Source of the DNA: CAVOJV01 sp963696325
GTDB lineage: Bacteria; Pseudomonadota; Gammaproteobacteria; Competibacterales; Competibacteraceae
Length of the DNA stretch: 64,000 nt
Assembly (NCBI GenBank): GCA_963696325.1
Contig: CAVOJV010000001.1
Coordinates: 62,001-126,000, forward strand
Direction: 5' to 3'
Shown: positions 17,089 through 26,165 of the stretch, piece by piece
How the letters are laid out: each line of letters opens with the position of its first letter
How positions within the stretch are numbered: position 1 is the stretch's first letter
Made by a program: the position numbers and the translations under genes
Notes under the pieces: model-generated
What the model saw: only the letters and a program-made list of their open reading frames with translations
What the model was told of the DNA's origin: nothing
Database searches by the model: none

Positions 17089-18773
17089 GAAAGCTCACCA
17101 CTCTGATGCTGTTGACCACCACCTTGTTCACCGCCAATGCGTTTGCTCAAGCCGTCAGCGGCGCCGTTCAGAAGCCACCTGTGAACGTAGCGGCGATCAT
17201 CATGTTCCTGGTTTTCGTAGCCGTCACTCTGGGTATCACCTACTGGGCCGCGCAACGAACCAAGACGGCCAAGGACTTCTATGCCGCTGGAGGCGGCATC
17301 ACCGGATTTCAAAACGGCCTTGCCATCGCCGGTGATTATATGTCCGCCGCTTCCTTCCTGGGTATTTCGGGTCTGGTGTTTACCGCCGGCTTTGACGGCC
17401 TGATCTACTCCGTCGGTTGGTTGGTCGGCTGGCCCATCATCATGTTTCTGATCGCTGAGCAGCTCCGCAATCTGGGTAAATATACCTACGCTGACGTGGC
17501 CTCTTACCGGTTGCAGCAAACCCCTATCCGCAGCCTGGCGGCCACGGGTTCTCTGGTGGTGGTGATACTTTACCTGATCGGCCAGATGGTAGGTGCGGGC
17601 AAGTTGATCCAGATTCTATTTGGGCTGGAATATCAATACGCAGTGACCATCGTGGGCGTGTTGATGATTCTCTATGTCACCTTTGGCGGCATGATCGCCA
17701 CCACCTGGGTGCAGATCATCAAAGCCACCCTGCTGCTGTCCGGTGCCACTCTCATCGCGGTACTGGCGCTGTGGCATTTCGGTTTCAGTCCCAATGAGAT
17801 GTTCAAGCAGGCGACGGAAACCCACCCCAAGGGATTGGCTATTATGTCTCCAGGCGCATTGATCTCCAATCCTCTCGATGCTATTTCTTTGGGTATCGCG
17901 CTGATGTTCGGCACGGCCGGCCTGCCCCACATCCTGATGCGTTTCTTTACTGTCCCTGACGCCAGGCAAGCTCGCATCTCCGTGTTTTACGCCACCGGCT
18001 TCATCGGTTACTTCTACATCCTGACCTTCATTATCGGCTTCAGCGCCATCACCCTGCTGGCCCAGCATCCCGATTACTTCAAGGTTCCAGACGGTGAAAA
18101 ACTGAACATCGTCAGGGATCTGATCGGTGGCAGCAACATGGTGGCCGTCAAGTTGGCCAACGCCATGGGTGGCAACCTGCTTTATGGCTTCATCTCGGCG
18201 GTAGCCTTCGCCACTATCCTGGCGGTAGTCTCGGGCCTGACCCTGGCGGGTGCCTCGGCCATTTCCCATGACCTGTATGCCAACGTTTTTGCCCGTGGTA
18301 CTTCCACCGAACAGAAGGAAGTCATGATCTCCAAGATCGCCACGATTGCGCTGGGCATCATCGCCATCTTCCTGGGAATTGCCTTCGAAAAGCAGAATGT
18401 CGCCTTCCTGGTCGGCTTGACGTTTGCGGTGGCCGCCAGCACTAACTTCCCGATCCTGTTCATGTCGATGTTCTGGTCCAAGCTGACCACGCGCGGTGCC
18501 TTGATAGGCGGCGCCATCGGCCTGATCACGGCGGCGACCCTGGTGGTAATCGGTCCCACCGTCTGGGAGGAAGTGCTGGGATACGCCAAGGGCTCGGCCC
18601 CCTTCCCCTCCAAGTATCCGGCTCTGTATTCGGTAACGGCGGCTTTCCTTGGCATCTGGTTCTTCTCCATCACGGACAAGAGCGCGGCCGGCCAGAAGGA
18701 AATCGAGGCCTTCGAGGCTCAGGACGTGCGTTGCCAGACCGGTATCGGGGCGGAGGGCGCCGCCAGCCATTAA
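17085..18773 (+). CDS. actP: Cation/acetate symporter
   Basis: A 562-residue sodium:solute symporter (SSS family) of the ActP type. A signal-like N terminus (to about residue 22, ANAFAQA) precedes about 13 membrane helices. Typical stretches are AKDFYAAGGGITGFQNGLA, AGDYMSAASFLGISGLVF, GKYTYADVASYRL, GMIATTWVQIIKA, GTAGLPHILMRFFTVPD and SGLTLAGASAISHDLYA. It takes up acetate and perhaps other short acids with a cation. Coupled to the DUF485 gene by ATGA and followed by a strong terminator. Together with the CoA-transferase at 30-32 kb it suggests acetate/propionate use. The long minus-strand open frame over 17616-18770 is a shadow. Confidence 0.93.
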   Translation: MRKLTTLMLLTTTLFTANAFAQAVSGAVQKPPVNVAAIIMFLVFVAVTLGITYWAAQRTKTAKDFYAAGGGITGFQNGLAIAGDYMSAASFLGISGLVFTAGFDGLIYSVGWLVGWPIIMFLIAEQLRNLGKYTYADVASYRLQQTPIRSLAATGSLVVVILYLIGQMVGAGKLIQILFGLEYQYAVTIVGVLMILYVTFGGMIATTWVQIIKATLLLSGATLIAVLALWHFGFSPNEMFKQATETHPKGLAIMSPGALISNPLDAISLGIALMFGTAGLPHILMRFFTVPDARQARISVFYATGFIGYFYILTFIIGFSAITLLAQHPDYFKVPDGEKLNIVRDLIGGSNMVAVKLANAMGGNLLYGFISAVAFATILAVVSGLTLAGASAISHDLYANVFARGTSTEQKEVMISKIATIALGIIAIFLGIAFEKQNVAFLVGLTFAVAASTNFPILFMSMFWSKLTTRGALIGGAIGLITAATLVVIGPTVWEEVLGYAKGSAPFPSKYPALYSVTAAFLGIWFFSITDKSAAGQKEIEAFEAQDVRCQTGIGAEGAASH

Positions 18774-18841
18774 CCTTTACAACTGCAACCTGGCCAGGCA
18801 TTTCGCCTTGGGATGCACTGGCCAGATAGGTTAAAATACAG

Positions 18842-18881
18842 ACCCCCTCTATGCCGGCCGGTTTAGAGGGGGTTTCTTTTT
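18842..18881 (+). terminator. Rho-independent terminator after actP
   Basis: A perfect 10-bp stem, ACCCCCTCTA pairing with TAGAGGGGGT around a 12-base loop, is followed by TTTCTTTTT. It lies about 70 bases after the actP stop and just before the next gene on the same strand, so it separates the transcripts, perhaps incompletely. Confidence 0.9.
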
Positions 18882-18902
18882 CACGGAGAATAAGCTAACG
18901 CC

Positions 18903-20717
18903 ATGCCTATGTTGGATAAAATGAGTTTCATCGCGCGCATCAGCCCGTTTGACCGGTTGGGCGAGCCTGAACTCAGGCGGGTCGTAGGTACGCTTACAAC
19001 CGGCCACTTCCACACAGGTGAAAAGCTGCTGCATGCCGGCGAAAAGCCAGATTACTTATACATCATCCGCCTCGGCGTGGTAGAAGAACTCGATAATGGA
19101 GAAACCGTATCGGGGTATTCCAAGGGCAGCACCTTCGATGCGAGGTCTCTCCTGAAAGGTCATAACAGCCACGACTTCATCGCCAAGGAGGAAACCCATT
19201 GCTACTTGCTCCCCAAGCAGGCATTTCTGGAAACCACCCAAAATAATCCCGTCTTCGCCGGCTTCTACTACGAAAACATTTCCCAGAAACTCGAAATCTT
19301 GCTGGCCCGCGAAAGCAATCAAGAACTGGCTTCGCTCATGCTGGCCAAAATCTGCGAAACCTATATTCATCCCGCGGTGTTTGTAACCGCCGATACATCT
19401 ATCCGTGACGCAGCGATCACCATGAAAGCGGATAAATCCAAGTCCTTGCTCGTGCGGCGCGGCGATGAGGTAGGCATCGTTACCATAGCCGACCTCAGGG
19501 AAGCCATTATCACGCGGCTGCCGGTGGATTCACCCGTGGGTGAACTCGCCACCTATACGCTAGTCACCTTGGGGCCCGACGATTTTCTTTTCAACGCCTT
19601 GTTAACAATGACCCGCCATAACATCAACAGGATAGTCATCCGTGATCATGACACCATTTATGGCGTGCTTGAACAGATCGATCTGCTGAGTTATTTATCC
19701 AATCACTCCCAATTGATCGCCATTCAGATTGAACGGGCTGCTTCAAAGCAGGATCTGCAACGGGCAAGCCGGGATCTGATCAATGTCATTCACGACCTGC
19801 ATGCGAAGGGCATCAAGCCGCGCTACATGATGCAACTGGTCTCTGAACTGAATAAGAAGATCTTGAAGAAGCTATACAATTTGTTGGCGCCACCGGCATT
19901 GCTCATGAATTCCTGCCTGCTGGTGATGGGTAGCGAGGGTCGTGAGGAACAGATCCTGAAAACCGATCAGGACAACGCCATCATTCTCCGGGACGGCTTT
20001 CAGCTTCCTGAGCTGGATGCCATTGTCCAGGAATTCACCGCCAGCCTCCTGGATTTTGGTTATCCCAAATGCCCAGGCAATATCATGGTATCCAATCCCT
20101 ACTGGACGAAGCCTTTAAGCGCCTTCAAGGCGGAACTGGTGCAGTGGATTCGGTTTCCCAGCGAAGAATCCCAGATGCGGTTCGCCATTTTCTTCGACGC
20201 CATGCCGGTAGCCGGCGACACCTCGCTGTTCAAGGAACTCAGGGATATCATGTTTGGACTGCTCAACGACAACAACGCCTTTTACACTCATTTTGCCAGG
20301 GCAACGCTCGCGTTTGAAACGCCGTTGGGATTCTTCACCAACTTCGTGGTGGAAAAACCGCGTGACGAACTGGATATCAAGAAGGGGGGTATTTTCCCGA
20401 TCGTCCACGGTATCCGCAGCCTGGCACTGGAATACCGCCTGGAACAAAACAATACCATCGAGCGGATTAAAGCGCTGAACCAAATGCGCCTGTTCGACCA
20501 CCAATTCGCCATCGAATTGATTGAAGCCTTCGCCTACATGTCTGCACTGCGAGCGAAGGCGGGTTTGCAAAAAATCAAGCTGGAAATACCCCAGGACAAC
20601 TACATCAATCCCAAGGTACTCAACACGCTGGAACGGGAACTGCTCCGGGACTCTTTCAAGATAGTCAACAAGTTCAAGGAACTGATTACCTACCATTTCA
20701 AGCTCAACAAGGTTTAG
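18903..20717 (+). CDS. cNMP-binding/CBS/DUF294 nucleotidyltransferase-like signalling protein
   Basis: A 604-residue cytoplasmic protein. Residues about 10-130 form a cyclic-nucleotide-binding fold (FHTGEKLLHAGEKPDYLYIIRLGVV in pieces). Residues about 155-275 form two CBS motifs (DTSIRDAAITM, VGIVTIADLREAI, INRIVIRDHDTIYGVL). Then comes the DUF294 putative nucleotidyltransferase with VMGSEGREEQILKTDQDNA, and a DUF294_C helical end. The domain order resembles the putative GlnD-like signal-transduction proteins that commonly accompany actP in proteobacteria, so regulation of acetate transport or metabolism is likely but unproven. The ATG at 18903 has GGAG upstream; an ATG two codons later is equally possible. 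Confidence 0.9.
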   Translation: MPMLDKMSFIARISPFDRLGEPELRRVVGTLTTGHFHTGEKLLHAGEKPDYLYIIRLGVVEELDNGETVSGYSKGSTFDARSLLKGHNSHDFIAKEETHCYLLPKQAFLETTQNNPVFAGFYYENISQKLEILLARESNQELASLMLAKICETYIHPAVFVTADTSIRDAAITMKADKSKSLLVRRGDEVGIVTIADLREAIITRLPVDSPVGELATYTLVTLGPDDFLFNALLTMTRHNINRIVIRDHDTIYGVLEQIDLLSYLSNHSQLIAIQIERAASKQDLQRASRDLINVIHDLHAKGIKPRYMMQLVSELNKKILKKLYNLLAPPALLMNSCLLVMGSEGREEQILKTDQDNAIILRDGFQLPELDAIVQEFTASLLDFGYPKCPGNIMVSNPYWTKPLSAFKAELVQWIRFPSEESQMRFAIFFDAMPVAGDTSLFKELRDIMFGLLNDNNAFYTHFARATLAFETPLGFFTNFVVEKPRDELDIKKGGIFPIVHGIRSLALEYRLEQNNTIERIKALNQMRLFDHQFAIELIEAFAYMSALRAKAGLQKIKLEIPQDNYINPKVLNTLERELLRDSFKIVNKFKELITYHFKLNKV

Positions 20718-20737
20718 GGGATCCTGCGGCCAGGGAG

Positions 20738-21511
20738 CTATCGGCTACCCTCATCCTGCTCGCCGGCATTCCACCAGCCCCCCACCGCTTGCAGAGGACG
20801 CAGACTATCGGTACGGCTGACCCAAGCCGCCAACGCGCTGCGCGAACCGGCGAGGCGCGGATGAGGAAGCTCGCTGGTTGCTTCATAGGCTGCACCATGC
20901 TGCGTCAAGGGGAACTGTTCATAGCCGAGCACCACGAAGTCATGAACGAGTCGACGGCCTTGATTTTCACCGGCGTTCACGCTGCTACTTAAACCAAACC
21001 CCAAGGTAGCCAAATGCAGTTCCAGATTAGCAGGCTGCCCCGCCGCCGGCGTAAATATCACTGTTGCCTGCTTGTCGCTCACGATTAGTCTAAGACTACC
21101 CACTGAGATGCCTGGCTTGACATCCAGGTAGGGATGTGAAAACCAACTGCGCCATTCTTCACCATTGAGAATAAACCCTGGCGTGTAGGCGGTGCGGATC
21201 AGTTGAGTTTGCGCGTAACGCCGTTGCCGCTGGCTGTAGATGGGTGAAGCGAAGCGGTCAGGCCAACCGAGAGCATCCCAGTAATCCACATGGAAGGCGA
21301 CCGGCACCACGTCCCGCCATAGGCGCGGGTCATCCGCCAGGCTACTCAGCCAGCGGTCGGCGGGTGGGCAACTGCTGCACCCTTCAGAGGTATACAGTTC
21401 CAGTAGGGTCACCTGCGTTGTCCGGCTTTGCAGCGTCAAGGAGGCGGCCAGTACCTGTTGCAGAGCCAGGACCCCTATTACCGACAACATACCAAACCTT
21501 CTTAGCATCAT
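20738..21511 (-). CDS. DUF1223 secreted thioredoxin-like protein
   Basis: A 257-residue exported protein. A signal peptide (about residues 1-23, ending VLAAS) precedes the DUF1223 domain: LLELYTSEGCSSCPPADRWL with a CxxC, VAFHVDYWDALGWPDRFASP, YSQRQRRYA and YTPGFILNGEEW. The fold is thioredoxin-like and the CSSC is placed like a redox motif, but no substrate is known. It is divergent from the DUF938 gene next to it and convergent with the signalling gene before it. Confidence 0.88.
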   Translation of the reverse strand: MMLRRFGMLSVIGVLALQQVLAASLTLQSRTTQVTLLELYTSEGCSSCPPADRWLSSLADDPRLWRDVVPVAFHVDYWDALGWPDRFASPIYSQRQRRYAQTQLIRTAYTPGFILNGEEWRSWFSHPYLDVKPGISVGSLRLIVSDKQATVIFTPAAGQPANLELHLATLGFGLSSSVNAGENQGRRLVHDFVVLGYEQFPLTQHGAAYEATSELPHPRLAGSRSALAAWVSRTDSLRPLQAVGGWWNAGEQDEGSR

Positions 21512-21590
21512 CGTGGCGCCTTAAGCATTAATTGACGACAATTTGTATTACGATGCGCTATTGATTCTGGATGCCCCTGGACAATATCTA

Positions 21591-22199
21591 ATGCTGAACC
21601 CCACAAAACCTTATTCGGAAGCGTGCGAACAGAACAAAGATCCGATCCTGACTGTGCTACGAGAGGTGTTCATACAAGCTGGCAGTGTGTTGGAAATCGG
21701 CACCGGTACGGGCCAGCATACTGTTTATTTTGCCCGGCACCTGCCGCACCTCATCTGGCAGCCCAGCGATCTTGCCCCTACCCTGCCGGGTATCAACCTG
21801 TGGTTGGATGAGGCCAATCTACCGAATATACGCCCTCCATTACCCCTGGACGTGAAAGACGAGCAGTGGCCGGTAGCCCAGGTGGATGGTGCTTTTTCCG
21901 CCAATACCACTCACATCATGTCCGGGCCGGAGGTGGAAGATCTATTTCGGGGGGTCGGTCGGGTGCTGGTGGCAGGTGGTGCTTTCTGTCTGTACGGACC
22001 CTTCAATTACGGCGGCCGGTATACTAGCAACAGCAATGCCGAGTTCGATACCTGGCTGAAACTGCGTGATCCCACCAGCGGTATTCGGGATTTCGATGCT
22101 CTCAACCAACTTGCCGAGGAAGCCGGACTCACGCTGGCGCGGGATTACCCCATGCCTGCCAATAATCGCACCCTTGTTTGGCGCAAGGCATTAGCATGA
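21591..22199 (+). CDS. DUF938 SAM-dependent methyltransferase-like protein
   Basis: A 202-residue cytoplasmic protein. A Rossmann methyltransferase signature is present (VLEIGTGTGQHTVYFA), followed by WQPSDLAP, LPLDVKDEQWP and the DUF938 stretch FSANTTHIMSGPEVEDLF and GGAFCLYGPFNYGGRYTSNSN. The substrate is unknown. The ATG at 21591 is preferred over an upstream in-frame TTG, because family members begin near NPTKPYSEACEQNKDPIL. No partner operon gene follows. Confidence 0.9.
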   Translation: MLNPTKPYSEACEQNKDPILTVLREVFIQAGSVLEIGTGTGQHTVYFARHLPHLIWQPSDLAPTLPGINLWLDEANLPNIRPPLPLDVKDEQWPVAQVDGAFSANTTHIMSGPEVEDLFRGVGRVLVAGGAFCLYGPFNYGGRYTSNSNAEFDTWLKLRDPTSGIRDFDALNQLAEEAGLTLARDYPMPANNRTLVWRKALA

Positions 22200-22508
22200 G
22201 ATCCGCCCCCGCTGCTGCAAACGTGGTGCTCGACAGCAGTATCAGAGCACGTCCCAAGGGGTGACCCATTGGAGACGCCGCACCCTGGCGACAAAGGCGC
22301 GCATCAGCGAGGCTAGGAATACTACGTATCTAGCAGATCAATGGCAGACCGTGCCCCGCCCGGACTGCCATTGAACAAGGGCCGCGCGGCGAGCATGACC
22401 CATGATTCAAGCGCAACGGCATCAAGACTCTAGTTTGCCGCCCTCAAAAGGCTCTCGCTTAAGATTCCAAGATCAACGAAGCGCTGCGCTGGCTAATGAC
22501 AGCCGAGT
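22200..22508. other. Non-coding gap between the DUF938 gene and fba
   Basis: About 310 bases between two convergent genes. I find no credible gene, no clear terminator hairpin with a T-run, and no repeat. It may hold the 3' ends of both transcripts and degenerate sequence. Confidence 0.5.
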
Positions 22509-23609
22509 TCAGCTTTTCGCGATGGACTTCCCTTTCGAGCCCAGATCCACGAAGGCTTCACCCAGGCGCTCGACAATTCCAAGTTCGCCAAGCCGCAGAA
22601 ACTTACGGGGATCATAGAGCTTCTTGAAAGGCGTGCCATCCACGGGATCGATCTGATACTTGAACGCTTTCGGATTGGCTTCGACGAATTCGCCAATTGG
22701 TTTGGCGAAGGCGAACTGGGTATCGGTGTCGATATTCATCTTGAAGACACCATAGCTCACGGCCTCCGCGATCTTCTCCTTCTCGGAACCCGAGCCGCCG
22801 TGGAAAACCAAATTCAAGGGATTCGCCGCCATGCGGTGGCGCTGTTGCACCAGAGATTGGGAATTCTTCAGAATTTCCGGGCGTAACTTGACGTTGCCAG
22901 GCTTGTAAACCCCATGGACGTTACCGAAGGAGGCGGCGATGGAGAAATCACCGATGGAAGACAATTTTTCGTAGGCTTGCAACACGTCTTCGGGTTGGGT
23001 GTAGAGGTGCGAGTTATCGGCACTTTCATCCACATCGGAGCCGACGCCATCTTCCTCGCCGCCGGTCACGCCCAGTTCGATCTCCAGGCTCATGCCCATC
23101 TTGCTCATGCGCTGCAAAATGCGCGCGCATATATCCAGGTTTTCGCCGAGGGGTTCCTCGGAAAGATCCAGCATGTGCGAACTAAAGAGGGGCTTGCCGG
23201 TTTCCTTGTAGAAGGCTTCGCCGTGATCCAACAACGCCTCGACCCAGGGAACGAGCTTTTTGTTGGCATGGTCGGTATGCAGCACGACGCAGACGCCATA
23301 ATGGGCCGCCAGCAGATGCACATGCCTGGCCGCGGACACGGCGCCCAGCACCTTGGCCTGAAAACCGTCGGGCATGCCCTGACCAGCATAAAACTGGGCG
23401 CCACCGTTGGATAATTGAATGATGACATCGGCTTTGTTCTTCGAGGCGGCCTCCAATACGGCATTAATGATGTTGGTGCCAGTCACATTCACCGCCGGCA
23501 GTGCATATCCGCCTGCTTTGGCAGCGGCGACCAAGGTTTGATAGTCCTTGCCGGTAACTACGCCGGGTTTCAGTCCGATGTCGGTGGATTTCAGTGCGGG
23601 TTGGGCCAT
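22509..23609 (-). CDS. fba: Class II fructose-bisphosphate aldolase
   Basis: A 366-residue zinc aldolase cleaving fructose-1,6-bisphosphate to the two triose phosphates in glycolysis/gluconeogenesis. Motifs visible: LPAVNVTGTNIINAVLEAA, VVLHTDHANK (first zinc His and catalytic Asp), LEIELGVTGGEEDGV, SFGNVHGVYKPGNVKL (zinc His), LVFHGGSGSEKE (zinc His) and MNIDTDTQFAF. It resembles the longer type IIA E. coli FbaA (about 359 residues). AGAGGAG lies a few bases before the ATG. It is monocistronic here, 101 bases downstream of radA on the same strand. Confidence 0.95.
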   Translation of the reverse strand: MAQPALKSTDIGLKPGVVTGKDYQTLVAAAKAGGYALPAVNVTGTNIINAVLEAASKNKADVIIQLSNGGAQFYAGQGMPDGFQAKVLGAVSAARHVHLLAAHYGVCVVLHTDHANKKLVPWVEALLDHGEAFYKETGKPLFSSHMLDLSEEPLGENLDICARILQRMSKMGMSLEIELGVTGGEEDGVGSDVDESADNSHLYTQPEDVLQAYEKLSSIGDFSIAASFGNVHGVYKPGNVKLRPEILKNSQSLVQQRHRMAANPLNLVFHGGSGSEKEKIAEAVSYGVFKMNIDTDTQFAFAKPIGEFVEANPKAFKYQIDPVDGTPFKKLYDPRKFLRLGELGIVERLGEAFVDLGSKGKSIAKS

Positions 23610-23677
23610 GACCTACTCCTCTGTTAGATGCGCAAGCTCCAGGCTGACTGGATTCTCTATAAGTATACAGATTTTAA

Positions 23678-23696
23678 CGCGGCCGTAACAGCCGCG
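23678..23696 (-). terminator. GC hairpin between radA and fba
   Basis: CGCGGC and GCCGCG can pair across a 7-base loop just after the radA stop. The following minus-strand bases (TTAAAATC) are only weakly T-rich, so it may be a poor terminator or an mRNA-end hairpin. Confidence 0.3.
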
Positions 23697-23710
23697 AGCG
23701 CCTAGGGCCG

Positions 23711-25084
23711 CTAGATTGTACCCAACACCTCGACCAGACGGATAACCCCGGTTACTTGCATGCCCTCAACCCGTTCACTACGCCGGGGGGCATTGGCACG
23801 AGGGACAATAGCCTGCTTGAAACCGTGCTTGAACGCCTCCCGCAGGCGTTCCTCGCCATTAGGAACCGGGCGGATTTCGCCAGCCAACCCCACCTCGCCG
23901 AACACAATCAAGTCCGTGGGCAGAGGCCGGTCGCGGAAGCTGGACAGGGCCGCCATGAGCACAGCCAGATCGGAAGCGGTCTCGGCGATACGCACCCCGC
24001 CCACGGCGTTCACGTAGACATCCTGATCGTACATGGCGATGCTGCCGTGGCGATGCAGCACCGCAAGCAGCATGGCCAGGCGGTTTTGTTCCAATCCCAG
24101 TGTGACGCGGCGGGGATTACCGCCATGACATTCATCCACCAGGGCCTGGATCTCCACGAGCAGCGGGCGGGTACCTTCGCGGGTGACCATGATGACACTG
24201 CCTGCCACCGGCGCCTCGTGGCGGGAGAGAAAGATCGCCGAGGGGTTGCTGACTTCCTTCAGCCCCCGTTCGGTCATGGCAAACACACCCAGTTCGTTGA
24301 CCGGGCCGAAGCGATTTTTCACTGCCCTCATCACCCGGAAACGGCTGCCGGTATCACCCTCGAAATACAACACCGTGTCCACCATGTGCTCCAAAACCCG
24401 CGGACCGGCGATAGTACCCTCCTTGGTGACGTGCCCCACCAGAAACAAGGCAGTGCCACTGCGTTTGGCAAAGCGCACCAGTTGGGCGGCGCTTTCCCGC
24501 ACCTGGGCCACTGAACCGGGCGCGGACTGCAAGCGCTCCGTGAAAATGGTCTGGATGGAGTCGATGACCATCACCTGGGGCCGTTCCTGCTCGGCGCGGG
24601 CCAGGATGCGTTCGACGCAGGTTTCCGGCAATACGCGCAGATGTTTACGAGGCAAACCGAGGCGCTGGGCGCGCAGGCTGATCTGCTGGGGGGATTCCTC
24701 GCCGCTAACGTACAGAGCGCTGCTGTGCTGGGCGAGAAAAGCCAGGGTTTGCAATAAAATAGTAGATTTGCCGATGCCAGGGTCACCACCGATCAGCACT
24801 ACCGAACCAACCACCAACCCACCGCCCAGTACCCGATCCAGCTCGCCTATCCCGCTCGGCAGGCGGATGTCTTCATCCGGATCGATCTGCTCCAGATCTT
24901 GGATGACGGCATCGGCGGCCTCACCCGTATAACCGGCAAAGCGCCCGGTACGGAGCGCGACTGGCGCGGCTACCGTCTCCTGCAGGCTGTTCCATGCCCC
25001 GCATTCGCCACACTGGCCTGCCCACTTGGGGGACTGCGCGCCACACTCGGTGCAGACGTATATCACCTTCTCCCGGCTACTCAT
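23711..25084 (-). CDS. radA: DNA repair protein RadA
   Basis: A 457-residue RecA-like branch-migration ATPase. An N-terminal four-Cys zinc finger (CTECGAQSPKWAGQCGECGAWNS region, in two CxxC pairs) precedes the Walker A GGDPGIGKST. The RadA-specific KNRFGPVNE motif and a Lon-protease-like C-terminal domain (GEVGLAGEIRPV) follow. It helps process recombination intermediates. Its ATG overlaps the end of alr by eight bases, making it the last gene of a dnaB-alr-radA operon, the usual gammaproteobacterial order. Confidence 0.96.
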   Translation of the reverse strand: MSSREKVIYVCTECGAQSPKWAGQCGECGAWNSLQETVAAPVALRTGRFAGYTGEAADAVIQDLEQIDPDEDIRLPSGIGELDRVLGGGLVVGSVVLIGGDPGIGKSTILLQTLAFLAQHSSALYVSGEESPQQISLRAQRLGLPRKHLRVLPETCVERILARAEQERPQVMVIDSIQTIFTERLQSAPGSVAQVRESAAQLVRFAKRSGTALFLVGHVTKEGTIAGPRVLEHMVDTVLYFEGDTGSRFRVMRAVKNRFGPVNELGVFAMTERGLKEVSNPSAIFLSRHEAPVAGSVIMVTREGTRPLLVEIQALVDECHGGNPRRVTLGLEQNRLAMLLAVLHRHGSIAMYDQDVYVNAVGGVRIAETASDLAVLMAALSSFRDRPLPTDLIVFGEVGLAGEIRPVPNGEERLREAFKHGFKQAIVPRANAPRRSERVEGMQVTGVIRLVEVLGTI

Positions 25085-26165
25085 CGCCGTCGTGTTCCTG
25101 ACAATGCACCCGCGCGGTCACACCGCACATCAGGGTATAGGGAATGGTACCGGCAGACCGAGCAATGATCTCGATGGGCAGCCCCTCTCCCCACAGCACG
25201 ACCGGATCGCCCACCCTGGCCTCCGGGTGGCGGCGCAGATCGATACTGAGCATATCCATGGATACCCGCCCGATCAGCGTTGCCTCGCGGCCATTGACCA
25301 GGACCGGGGTTCCGGAAGGCGCATGGCGAGGATAACCATCGCCATAGCCGATGGCGACTACCCCCACATCCATATCCTCGGGACAGGTCCAGGTGCCGCC
25401 GTACCCGACTGGCTCGCCCTTGCCCAGGCGCTTGACCGCAATCAAGCGGGTAGCGAGGGTCATGACCGGCTGTAAGCCCTCGTCCATCGCCAAACTGTCC
25501 ATGAACGGCGAAGCCCCGTAGAGCATCAGGCCGGGACGCGCCCAATCGAAATGGGTTGCGGGCCAGCCCAGGATACCCGCCGAGTTGGCTAGCGAGCGCT
25601 CGCCGGGCAATCCGGCGGTGGTTCCGTTGAATATCCGTAACTGCCTTAGCGTATAGTCCGCACCCCGCTCGTCAGCCCTGGCCAAGTGGCTCATGAGGCG
25701 GATATCAGAAACCACCGCGGTACACTCGCGTAGACGCCGCCAAGTCTGCGGCACATCCTCTGGGGTCAGCCCCAACCGGTGCATACCAGTGTCGATCTTG
25801 AGCCATACCCGCACCGGAGTTTTCAGGCGGGCCTGCTCCAGCATGTCCACTTGGCTGTTGTGATGCAGGGCAATATCCAGATCCAGGTGGCTACATAGAG
25901 GCAGTTCCGTTGCCTCGAAGATACCCTCCAGCAAGAGGATTGGCTTGGTGATACCGGCCTCCCGGAGACCCACCGCCTCCTCGATGGAGGCCACGGCAAA
26001 GCCGTCGGCGTCCACCAGTGCCCGCGCTACTCGTACCTGGCCATGGCCATAGCCGTTGGCCTTGACGGCGGCCATCACCCGTGCACCCGGTGCGGCTTGG
26101 CGAACTCGGCGCAGGTTGTGGCGCAGTGCCGGCAAGTCAATCACCGCGGTCGTGGCTCGACTCAT
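25077..26165 (-). CDS. alr: Alanine racemase
   Basis: A 362-residue PLP enzyme converting L- to D-alanine for peptidoglycan. The PLP lysine is in VMAAVKANGYGHG. The C-terminal beta-domain bears the catalytic Tyr region (AIGYGDGYPRHAPSG) and the end MCGVTARVH. RPGLMLYGASPF and IDTGMHRLG are also diagnostic. It overlaps dnaB by four bases (ATGA) and radA by eight, so it is translated in a coupled set. D-alanine supply and mtgA at 5 kb serve the same wall pathway, without being linked. Confidence 0.96.
   Translation of the reverse strand: MSRATTAVIDLPALRHNLRRVRQAAPGARVMAAVKANGYGHGQVRVARALVDADGFAVASIEEAVGLREAGITKPILLLEGIFEATELPLCSHLDLDIALHHNSQVDMLEQARLKTPVRVWLKIDTGMHRLGLTPEDVPQTWRRLRECTAVVSDIRLMSHLARADERGADYTLRQLRIFNGTTAGLPGERSLANSAGILGWPATHFDWARPGLMLYGASPFMDSLAMDEGLQPVMTLATRLIAVKRLGKGEPVGYGGTWTCPEDMDVGVVAIGYGDGYPRHAPSGTPVLVNGREATLIGRVSMDMLSIDLRRHPEARVGDPVVLWGEGLPIEIIARSAGTIPYTLMCGVTARVHCQEHDGDE

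Noticed and set aside
17616..18770. Minus-strand open frame (384 codons) antisense to actP
   Set aside because: Gln/Asp/Gly-rich shadow of a membrane protein; no start context and no family features.
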